A DNA stretch of 15,518 bases, taken from assembly GCA_903891335.1 (NCBI GenBank), contig CAITDX010000028.1, forward strand, positions 1 through 15,518. The letters are read 5' to 3'. This document shows positions 5,686 through 12,137 of the stretch, piece after piece. Every line of letters begins with the position of its first letter. Position 1 is the first letter of the stretch. Position numbers and translations under genes: made by a program. The notes below the pieces were generated by a model. That model saw only the letters and a program-made list of their open reading frames with translations. It was not told where the DNA came from and made no database searches. This DNA comes from an uncultured bacterium (lineage in GTDB: Bacteria; Patescibacteriota; Microgenomatia; UBA1400; PJMF01).

Positions 5686-7206
5686 TCAAAACCCAGGGAA
5701 ATAATCTGTCTTCAGCTGTGATGAAGCCACTCCCAGCTTGCTTAATAACTCTTTATAACTAATCACCATGGCATTGGGACCAGATAAATAAAACTGTCGT
5801 TCCACATAATCAGGCACCTGACGCTTCAACATACCAGCTGTCAAATAACCCAACTCACCCATCCATTTTGAAGTCTTTGCGGCTCGATTGCTCAACACTG
5901 GCACTACCTTCCATCCATAGTTTTTCGCTTCTTGCCACAGGGCATCATAGGCAAACTCATCTGGATGTGAGCAAATATAAAACAGCACTACATCTCGCTG
6001 CTCACGCCGATCAATCAAGTAGCGCGCCATGCTTCGAAACGGAGTGATGCCGATGCCGCCAGCAATTAAGACAAGTTTTTGCTGCCGATCCTTGGGTAAA
6101 ACAAAATCACCAGCCAACTGACCAGCGACAATAGGCGAACCTGCTGACATTGCAAGCAGATGTTTTTTGAAGCTACTAGAATTTTGATCAACTTTCACCG
6201 CAATACTCAAAACTTTTTCAGTGGGTGAAGAAGCAATAGTGAAATAGCGACGATTACCTCGACTATCGGCTTCCTCGGGAGTGATCGTCCACTCCAAATA
6301 CTGGCCAGGCAAAAAATTAAAATTGCCCCGAGGCACAAAATCGAACTCATAGATATCTTTGGCAATTTGGCGCTTTCCCTTGAGTTTGAGTTGCACCCTC
6401 ACTTCCTTGGTGATGCAATATGCCAGCAGATTGCCGATAATCAGCGCCAACTCAGGAGTGCTATGCAGCGGTCCAAGCTGGAAACGACTCGCAAACAACA
6501 CTCCCACCACCGCACCATAAAGTAGATAATGTCCGCGGCGGGCAGGCCCGGTCAAAGGCTCTGTCAACATTACGGTCCCCAGAAACCAAAGTGGCCAAGA
6601 ATACATCATCTGCCACCAAGTCGCCCACACAGGACTCACATCAGCTCGACTCACCCAAGCACCCATCGCCAAGCTTGCTCCCACAAATGCGAGCAGCAAA
6701 TCAAAGCGACGTAGTTTGCGCACAATCGCCAACCCAAACACCACCACAAATGGCAACAACACCCCGCTACCCACCCACCAAATTGCATTGCCAAACCCAA
6801 ACAGCCCCATCACTAGCAGAGCAATTGCCACTGGATTGAAGAGGTGTTTTTTATCAACTGCTAAGAGATATTTTGAAGCCGCACCAAAGACAATCACCGC
6901 TATTGTCACCAATAGATCGGTTATATTTTTCATGGGGGATAGCACAAAAAAGAAAATTAGCCCAGTAATCAAACCCGACTCAGTGTTGTAGGTAGAGTGG
7001 AAAAGACGCTGCAATCCCTGATGTGCCAAGAAACTTGTGCTCACACTCAACACTAACAGTGTAGCGACCTGCCAAAACGTAAAGGGAAGCAAGCCAATGC
7101 CTGCAAAAATCAGAGCTGTTACCACCAAGCAAAACAAGCCATAAAGCACCACTTTATACATGGTGTAGTTATTGAGTAGACGATCAATCGATTGGATGAT
7201 TTTCAT
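5686..7206 (-). CDS. NqrB/RnfD-like membrane domain fused to an FNR-like FAD/NAD(P)H reductase
   Basis: This 506-residue fusion probably moves electrons from cytosolic NAD(P)H into the membrane. Residues 1 to about 265 are hydrophobic, with about 8 helices. They match the NqrB/RnfD family by SGLITGLIFFFVLSP (77-91), KHLFNP (120-125) and MLTEPLTGPARRGHYLLYG (213-231, the MATDPVTSP-type block). Residues about 270-506 are a ferredoxin-NADP reductase-type module: LPGQYLEW (299-306), FAD motif RRYFTIAS (319-326), NAD(P)-binding AGGIGITP (382-389), LSGPNAM (474-480, Ser where Cys is common) and the aromatic tail DYFPGF. There is no 2Fe-2S ferredoxin domain as in NqrF. The SGAT motif that carries covalent FMN in NqrB/RnfD is not seen between the membrane blocks. 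The start codon overlaps the ApbE stop as ATGA. Domains are firm; whether it pumps Na+ or H+ is unknown. Confidence 0.88.
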   Translation of the reverse strand: MKIIQSIDRLLNNYTMYKVVLYGLFCLVVTALIFAGIGLLPFTFWQVATLLVLSVSTSFLAHQGLQRLFHSTYNTESGLITGLIFFFVLSPMKNITDLLVTIAVIVFGAASKYLLAVDKKHLFNPVAIALLVMGLFGFGNAIWWVGSGVLLPFVVVFGLAIVRKLRRFDLLLAFVGASLAMGAWVSRADVSPVWATWWQMMYSWPLWFLGTVMLTEPLTGPARRGHYLLYGAVVGVLFASRFQLGPLHSTPELALIIGNLLAYCITKEVRVQLKLKGKRQIAKDIYEFDFVPRGNFNFLPGQYLEWTITPEEADSRGNRRYFTIASSPTEKVLSIAVKVDQNSSSFKKHLLAMSAGSPIVAGQLAGDFVLPKDRQQKLVLIAGGIGITPFRSMARYLIDRREQRDVVLFYICSHPDEFAYDALWQEAKNYGWKVVPVLSNRAAKTSKWMGELGYLTAGMLKRQVPDYVERQFYLSGPNAMVISYKELLSKLGVASSQLKTDYFPGF

Positions 7207-8126
7207 AGGCTTGCAACGAAGAGCTCTCCCACAAAATCTGGGGATGCTTTTACTGTACCATCTTGGTGATAGATTACATAGTCAAAAGGGAAGTGTGCTG
7301 CTAATTGTTTTGGCTCGACCAAAAATAATGCGGTGGCAAGTGCATCGGCCACCATGGTTGGATAAGACTGATCTTGATCAACTATGACCCAAGTCGCCAC
7401 GATCTCTCGCACTGGCATGCGCTGACGCGGATTGACGATGTGATGCCATTCTCCCCATTTGCGTCGATTACTAGCTGAACCAGCGATACTTTGATTTGAC
7501 AGTTGCACCACACCAATTGCCTGTTGCTGATCGAGTGGATGTTCTAAGCCAACTCTGATTCCAGAGATTTCAGACTTCTTCGAAATTCCCAACTCAACAT
7601 CTCCAGACTGGCGATGACGCATATCACCACTTCCATCAACCAAATAATTATGAATTCCCCGTCGCTCACATAATGCTCCGAGCAAATCAACCAAATACCC
7701 TTTGCCAGCTGCGCCAAAATCAAGTGTAGTATCTTGAAACACATGCAATTGTCGACCTCGTCTCTCTACTACCTGAGCATAGTCGGGGATTGCGGTGATT
7801 GACCCCACTTGCAAAGAATACTCAGCATCATACCCTGCTTGACTTAGTAATTGTCCAATTAGGGGAGTAAATAACCCACCACTGAGATCATTGAGTTGCT
7901 CATAGAGCGTAAACAAAGACAGATCTTGCTCTGATAAATCATAGGTCTGCCCAGCTCGCAGATTCATCACCCATGAACTAGTTACAAATCGTGAATACCG
8001 TTGGTTGAATTCATCGGCACAGTGCTGAATTTCCTCAAGCAATTTTTTCCAAGTAGACTCATCAATCTGATCAGCGACAAGCAGCTCCCATTGTGTGCCG
8101 ATTGCCAAAAATTCATGTTTTCTCAT
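7203..8126 (-). CDS. apbE: FAD:protein FMN transferase (ApbE family)
   Basis: ApbE uses FAD and Mg2+ to attach FMN covalently to Thr or Ser of target flavoproteins. Motifs in this 307-residue protein: LDFGAAGKGYLVD (135-147), DGSGDMR (164-170), HHIVNPR (228-234) and ADALATALF (260-268), whose Asp and Thr belong to the metal site. The obvious target is the FMN-binding protein 31 nt upstream in the same operon, possibly also the RnfD-like domain encoded next. Most ApbE proteins are exported lipoproteins or signal-peptide proteins. This one begins MRKHEFLAIGTQWELLV, with no signal peptide or lipobox, and an in-frame TAG two codons upstream of the ATG rules out a hidden N-terminus. It therefore appears cytosolic, while its presumed target faces outside. 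The family is certain. Confidence 0.95.
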   Translation of the reverse strand: MRKHEFLAIGTQWELLVADQIDESTWKKLLEEIQHCADEFNQRYSRFVTSSWVMNLRAGQTYDLSEQDLSLFTLYEQLNDLSGGLFTPLIGQLLSQAGYDAEYSLQVGSITAIPDYAQVVERRGRQLHVFQDTTLDFGAAGKGYLVDLLGALCERRGIHNYLVDGSGDMRHRQSGDVELGISKKSEISGIRVGLEHPLDQQQAIGVVQLSNQSIAGSASNRRKWGEWHHIVNPRQRMPVREIVATWVIVDQDQSYPTMVADALATALFLVEPKQLAAHFPFDYVIYHQDGTVKASPDFVGELFVASL

Positions 8127-8157
8127 GTACTATTCTAGGAGAGAACTAAACCAAGAC

Positions 8158-8694
8158 CTACCCTTGAGCCTGAACTTTGATTGTTTCCAAAGCATTCATG
8201 AAACCCTTAGGAGTAAGTGAAGATCCAGAAACTTTCTGTAAATTCAATTCATCAATATTTTTACCAATCACTTGAGCCTGAAAACCCTCGGCAAACTCAC
8301 CCTGAAATCGCTTGGAGGCGGGGTCAGTGGCAAATCCTTGGAAAGTAGCGGCCGTCACCACATCGTCGGCCACGGTAACTGAGATCGCTATTTCTCGCTC
8401 ACCACCTGGGGTAGTATAGGTACCTTTGGCTTCGTAGGTACCATCAACATAGTTACTCTCTCCCTGGGGACGCTCCGCATTAGTGAGCACTGTTCCACCA
8501 GCAACACCAGCTGCGTCAGAAGTAGGACTTGGTGTCATAATCACCACTTGTGGCTGAGTCTGAGACTTGCTGCTCACATCACTTGACTGTTGTTGCTCAT
8601 AAAGGAGCACCGCAGTAATTGCGATGATCGCCATTACTGAAACAGGCATGATAAACTTAAACTTGTTATTGGATGAGGTGGTGGAGTTTTCCAT
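8158..8694 (-). CDS. Membrane-anchored FMN-binding-domain protein (RnfG/NqrC-like)
   Basis: A 178-residue protein: a short polar N-terminus with one Lys cluster, one membrane helix (about 13-31), a Ser/Thr/Pro/Gln-rich linker (about 32-80) and an FMN_bind domain (about 82-178). The domain opens with YVDGTYEAKGTY, continues through PGGEREIAISVTV and GFATDPASKRF, and ends in VSGSSLTPKGFMNALETI. That last block matches the SGAT-T/S flavinylation block of RnfG and NqrC, but with Ser (S159) in place of the modified Thr. By the positive-inside rule the domain is extracytoplasmic. It probably acts as a flavin electron carrier outside the membrane, fed by the NqrB/RnfD-FNR fusion encoded two genes later. 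It is the first gene of the operon. Domain assignment is good; covalent FMN on S159 is inference. Confidence 0.85.
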   Translation of the reverse strand: MENSTTSSNNKFKFIMPVSVMAIIAITAVLLYEQQQSSDVSSKSQTQPQVVIMTPSPTSDAAGVAGGTVLTNAERPQGESNYVDGTYEAKGTYTTPGGEREIAISVTVADDVVTAATFQGFATDPASKRFQGEFAEGFQAQVIGKNIDELNLQKVSGSSLTPKGFMNALETIKVQAQG

Positions 8695-8706
8695 AGATAA
8701 GCATCG

Positions 8707-8712
8707 ATTCTA
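8707..8712 (-). promoter_or_regulatory. Possible -10 box for the flavin operon
   Basis: The minus strand reads TAGAAT (8712-8707), 12 nt upstream of the FMN-binding protein ATG at 8694, the same spacing as the -10 of the bPH-like gene. The hexamer 17 nt further upstream (TTTCTT) is a poor -35. No clear plus-strand promoter for uppP is visible in this 52-nt divergent gap. Confidence 0.28.
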
Positions 8713-8746
8713 ATCAAACAGGTAACAAAAAGAAAGCACTAATTTT

Positions 8747-9511
8747 ATGGAGATTTATCAAGCAATTATTCTTGGCCTAGTCGAGGGTTTGACTGAATTT
8801 CTCCCCGTGTCGTCGACATTTCACCTCATTTTTGCTAGTCAACTCATGCAATTGGAAAGCAGTGATTTCTTAAAATTTTTTGAGGTCTTCATCCAAGCCG
8901 GGGCAATTTTGGCCGTGCTTTTTCTCTACGGCAAAGAATTACTCGTCAATCGTCGACTACAGATCGCGCTCATCCTATCGTTTATTCCCACGGCTGTGGT
9001 CGGCTTTTTACTCCATTCAGTGATCAAAAACGTGTTTTTCGAAAACAATATCTTGATGCTGAGCGCATTTTTTTTACTCGGAGTTATCTTTATTTTCTTT
9101 GAGAAACTCCATCAATCCAAAACCAACAATCTGGATCAATTGCAGTGGTGGCAAGCGTTACTTGTGGGCACGGCTCAGGCACTTGCAGTCATACCAGGAG
9201 TATCTCGCTCTGGAGCTGTGATTTTGTGCATGTTGCTACTTGGACATAACCGTGCGACTGCAGCCAAGTACTCTTTTTTACTCGCTCTCCCAACCATTTG
9301 CAGTGCTGCAGCACTTGATTTATGGAAAATGCAGGGACAAATTGGCTTTGCACGAGGAGAAGTTACTGTGCTGATCATTGGCTCAATCACTGCTTTTATT
9401 GCCTCACTGGTAATTTTGCGCTGGTTCATCAACTTTTTATCCAAACATAGCCTCGCCGCCTTTGGCTATTATCGCCTCATTTTTGGCAGCTTGCTCTTGG
9501 CATTGTTGTGA
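8747..9511 (+). CDS. uppP: Undecaprenyl-diphosphatase UppP (BacA)
   Basis: Integral membrane phosphatase that converts undecaprenyl diphosphate to the monophosphate, recycling the lipid carrier for peptidoglycan and surface polysaccharides. It has 254 residues, close to the usual 260-270. Signature regions: GLVEGLTEFLPVSSTFHL (10-27, with E13, E17, the Ser pair and H26 of the catalytic region), FIQAGAILAV (48-57) and PGVSRSG (150-156, with the catalytic Arg). In the usual SSTGHL motif the Gly is replaced by Phe here (residue 25). Several hydrophobic helices span the whole protein. It diverges from the flavin operon, is convergent with the AlkD-like gene, and no terminator hairpin is visible in the 57-nt gap. 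No clear Shine-Dalgarno. The lipid carrier links it to the glycosyltransferase genes further right. Confidence 0.96.
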   Translation: MEIYQAIILGLVEGLTEFLPVSSTFHLIFASQLMQLESSDFLKFFEVFIQAGAILAVLFLYGKELLVNRRLQIALILSFIPTAVVGFLLHSVIKNVFFENNILMLSAFFLLGVIFIFFEKLHQSKTNNLDQLQWWQALLVGTAQALAVIPGVSRSGAVILCMLLLGHNRATAAKYSFLLALPTICSAAALDLWKMQGQIGFARGEVTVLIIGSITAFIASLVILRWFINFLSKHSLAAFGYYRLIFGSLLLALL

Positions 9512-9568
9512 TTTGACCGAAATTTTCCGCACTTAAATTAACACACTATTTAGCAATGGCTACTGCGC

Positions 9569-10285
9569 CTACAATAAGAACTTTCTCAGGGCAATGGGCA
9601 AGCGCTCAATGGCATAGCGCAGCGTTGTTCTATGAAGCTGATGGTGGTGGTCAACCAAAAACCCCACCAACAACTCTTGATCTTTTTTACCAAGTTCTCG
9701 CAACATCCAGCCAATCGCTTTATGAATCAAATCATGTGGATGATTCATAAGTTTCCTTGCTATAGCAAGCGTCGTCTGCAATTTACCAGCCTTAATCAAA
9801 GCCAAAGTCGCCACTATCGCTGCTCGCTGTCGCCACAAATTGTGACTTACCGCCAATTCGCTCAGTAATTTAGCTTCTGAAAGATGGTGAAGAATGTGAT
9901 CACCTAAAATTTTTGGCGCAGACAGATCAATTAAATCCCAATTATTAAAAAACTCCAGTGAATCAAGGTAAAAACGAACACATGCTGCTTTTTCTACTGG
10001 TGAGGACTTTTGATAACGCTCAACCAAAATCAGTGCCGCTGCCAAACGAATCTCGTGATAGGGGTTTTTGAGTAGGAGCGTGAGATCCTGGAAATTCAAG
10101 AGGGCAGTGTAGCGACGAGCGACAACGCGAGTTTGCGGCATCTTCAAGCCCAAAAACACATCGCTCGCACCATATTCTCCTGGAGCAGTTTTGAAAAACC
10201 TTTGTAAAATCGCTGCCTGCTTTGGGTTGGCTTGTTGCGTTAGATCAGAAATCAGGGCTTTAACTTGGTCGATATTTGTCTGCAT
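9569..10285 (-). CDS. AlkD-like DNA alkylation repair glycosylase
   Basis: HEAT-repeat-like all-helical DNA glycosylase that excises bulky alkylated purines without base flipping. It has 238 residues, matching AlkD. The family hallmark NNWDLIDLSAP (114-124) supplies the counterparts of Bacillus cereus AlkD W109 and D113 (here W116 and D120). R152 or R154 in LWRQRAAIVAT matches R148, and W193 in HDLIHKAIGWMLRE matches W187, so the active-site set looks complete. Spacing between these residues agrees with the known enzyme to within a residue or two. It is transcribed alone, convergent with uppP and divergent from the patatin-like gene. The ATG at 10285 has no Shine-Dalgarno and a TATAAT box lies 10 nt upstream. 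Confidence 0.92.
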   Translation of the reverse strand: MQTNIDQVKALISDLTQQANPKQAAILQRFFKTAPGEYGASDVFLGLKMPQTRVVARRYTALLNFQDLTLLLKNPYHEIRLAAALILVERYQKSSPVEKAACVRFYLDSLEFFNNWDLIDLSAPKILGDHILHHLSEAKLLSELAVSHNLWRQRAAIVATLALIKAGKLQTTLAIARKLMNHPHDLIHKAIGWMLRELGKKDQELLVGFLVDHHHQLHRTTLRYAIERLPIALRKFLL

Positions 10286-10295
10286 GAACGACTAG

Positions 10296-10301
10296 ATTAT
10301 A
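10296..10301 (-). promoter_or_regulatory. Probable -10 box of the alkD-like gene
   Basis: The minus strand reads TATAAT (10301-10296), 10 nt upstream of the ATG at 10285. Transcription would start about 4 nt before the start codon, so the message would be nearly leaderless. No convincing -35 is visible at 16-18 nt. Confidence 0.4.
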
Positions 10302-10313
10302 CAAGCTTTTGTC

Positions 10314-10322
10314 TGTTAGAAT
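10314..10322 (+). promoter_or_regulatory. Extended -10 promoter of the patatin-like gene
   Basis: TGTTAGAAT at 10314-10322 is a TGn-TAGAAT extended -10, 18 nt before the ATG at 10341. No -35 is seen, which extended -10 promoters can do without. Transcription would start near 10329. Confidence 0.4.
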
Positions 10323-10340
10323 TACCTCCATGTTACTCTT

Positions 10341-11156
10341 ATGACTAAAGCATTTACCCAACGCAAAAAACTCGGATTAGCTCTTGGCAGCGGTGGCTGG
10401 CGAGGTCAAGCGCACATCGGCGTAATCAAGACTCTCATCGAAGCAGGTATCACTATCGACTACATTGCTGGCACCAGTTCTGGAGCAATGGTGGGAGGTG
10501 CCTATGCAGCCCTGCAAGACATTACGCTCCTCGAAAAAGCATTTAAGGAGAAGATCAATAAGCGCAGTTTGCTCTATGCTTTTTCTGATCCAAAACCAAG
10601 CTGGGGAATGTTTCGTGGCGAAAAAGTCACTGAAGTTTTTGAAGATATTGTCGGACAAAAACAGATTGAAGAATTAGCCATTCCTTTTTGCGCAGTCAGC
10701 ACTGATTTGCTGAGTGGAGAAGTGGTGGAAATTAACAAGGGCAATCTTGCCGCTGCCATTCGCGCTAGTACTTCAATCCCCTTTGTTTTTGAACCAGTAA
10801 TCTATGGCAACTATCGATTGATTGATGGTGGCACGGCTGTTCCCATTCCTGTCAAAACAGTCCGACAAATGGGTGCTGATGTCGTCATTGCTGTAAATCT
10901 ATATAAGAATATTTTTCCTGTCACTGCCGATAAAATGAGTTCTGTTAAATCGGTACTCAAAACCACCCAAATCATGATGTATCACCTCGCCCGTCATAAC
11001 TGTCAGATGGCTGATTTGGTCCTGCAACCTGACATCCCAGAAGACAAAGGTTTTTCTGACCCCTTCACTGGTTTTGTGAGCAAGAAAAATGTCGTCAAAA
11101 CAGGGGAGACAGTTACTAGTGAAAACTTGGAGGCAATTAAGAAATTGCTGAGCTAA
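10341..11156 (+). CDS. Patatin-like phospholipase (RssA/NTE family)
   Basis: Ser-Asp dyad lipid acyl hydrolase. Visible motifs: oxyanion loop GSGGWRG (16-22), nucleophile elbow GTSSG (44-48, S46) and the catalytic Asp in DGG (162-164) of LIDGGTAVPIP. The 271-residue size suits the short bacterial RssA/YchK-type patatins, and no signal peptide or membrane helix is seen, so it is cytosolic or loosely membrane-bound. It probably acts on phospholipids or acylglycerols; the substrate is unknown, which is notable because many Patescibacteria scavenge host lipids. It is transcribed alone from an extended -10. Its TAA stop overlaps by four bases the end of the convergent GT2 gene. The start at 10341 is preferred because the ATG at 10330 is out of frame. 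Confidence 0.93.
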   Translation: MTKAFTQRKKLGLALGSGGWRGQAHIGVIKTLIEAGITIDYIAGTSSGAMVGGAYAALQDITLLEKAFKEKINKRSLLYAFSDPKPSWGMFRGEKVTEVFEDIVGQKQIEELAIPFCAVSTDLLSGEVVEINKGNLAAAIRASTSIPFVFEPVIYGNYRLIDGGTAVPIPVKTVRQMGADVVIAVNLYKNIFPVTADKMSSVKSVLKTTQIMMYHLARHNCQMADLVLQPDIPEDKGFSDPFTGFVSKKNVVKTGETVTSENLEAIKKLLS

Positions 11157-12106
11157 TTTTTCTTAACTGCTCTATTCTGCAACCAACCCAACAAGCCCAA
11201 AACTGTGGCACCCATCACCAGAAAATCACTGGTAATTTGTAAAACTGGCAAATAAAACCAAGCTTTTCTGGCGACTGCATAGTTTTTCCAAACACTCCAC
11301 CACAGATAAACTGCCGCAATGAGCAAAAATGCGTCAATCCGCCAGTGCCATACGAGCAAAAACAACAAGTAACGAAGATATATTGACATAACTTTTGGAC
11401 GGATGATGCCGATCTTGGCATCACTCTGAGCGAAACTTGCAATTTTGCGAGCAAAAGCAGCAAGTGTGCTGGGTGGTTGCCAATACACTAAAGACTGCTT
11501 AGCAAAGGCAAAACGAATAGGTAGTTTTTGCAAGCGCTGTGCTAATTCATAATCTTCACTGAGTTCCAAATCTTCACGAAAACCACCTACCTGATAAAAC
11601 ACGGCTTTATCAATCAGCAAAGAACGACTTGTAGGAATAAAGGTATCGACCGTCACCTGCGTGCCAAGTTGCAAAAAATAGGGTACTATCGCCTGCTCAA
11701 GTCGACTCCTGGCATCCCCAGCAAAAAATCCACCCACAACCTGAGCTTGCTGCTGATTTTTCACAGTCCATAAATGCTCTAACCACCGAGCATCTAAGCG
11801 ACAGCCAGCATCTGTCATGGCAATCACTGAATGAGTGCTCAAGCGGATTGCCAAATTACGAGCACTACCCCGCTTAATTCCAGGATTTTGCTTAATCTGC
11901 AGCTGCAACTCAGGATTCGCGCGGGCAAAATTTTGTAAGAAAGCAAAGGTCCCATCAGTTGAGCCAGCGTCGATAATGATTACTTCGCTGGCATGCACGC
12001 TTTGCTGACGATAACTATGCAAGAATTGCTCAATTGACTGTATTTCATTGAGAACTGTTGCTATCAAAGAGACGGGGAGTTTCTTATAATCAGGTTTCAA
12101 AGACAT
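11153..12106 (-). CDS. GT2-family membrane glycosyltransferase
   Basis: GT-A-fold glycosyltransferase. The 317-residue protein opens with VSLIATVLNE (12-21) and IIIDAGSTDGT (43-53), has the metal/nucleotide site MTDAGC (97-102) and the acceptor-side base ED (184-185) in ELSEDYELAQRL. Two or three hydrophobic helices at the C-terminus (about 243-272 and 284-310) anchor it to the membrane. It probably adds a sugar to a lipid carrier or surface glycan. The ATG at 12106 is preferred: an upstream extension of 82 codons to 12352 has no family similarity and lies antisense to the opening of the divergent GT4 gene, whereas 12106 leaves a 31-nt gap between the two. The stop overlaps that of the convergent patatin-like gene. 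Sugar and acceptor are unknown. Confidence 0.88.
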   Translation of the reverse strand: MSLKPDYKKLPVSLIATVLNEIQSIEQFLHSYRQQSVHASEVIIIDAGSTDGTFAFLQNFARANPELQLQIKQNPGIKRGSARNLAIRLSTHSVIAMTDAGCRLDARWLEHLWTVKNQQQAQVVGGFFAGDARSRLEQAIVPYFLQLGTQVTVDTFIPTSRSLLIDKAVFYQVGGFREDLELSEDYELAQRLQKLPIRFAFAKQSLVYWQPPSTLAAFARKIASFAQSDAKIGIIRPKVMSIYLRYLLFLLVWHWRIDAFLLIAAVYLWWSVWKNYAVARKAWFYLPVLQITSDFLVMGATVLGLLGWLQNRAVKKN

Positions 12107-12110
12107 CAAA

Positions 12111-12119
12111 TGATAGTCT
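12111..12119 (+). promoter_or_regulatory. Possible extended -10 for the GT4-DUF4012 run
   Basis: TGATAGTCT (TGn-TAGTCT) at 12111-12119 lies 18 nt before the ATG at 12138, in the 31-nt divergent gap between the two glycosyltransferases. It is one mismatch from TATAAT-type boxes in two places, so support is weak. A GAGG at 12130-12133, 4 nt before the ATG, is one of the few Shine-Dalgarno-like sites in the window. Confidence 0.3.
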
Positions 12120-12137
12120 AAACTAGAACGAGGACCT

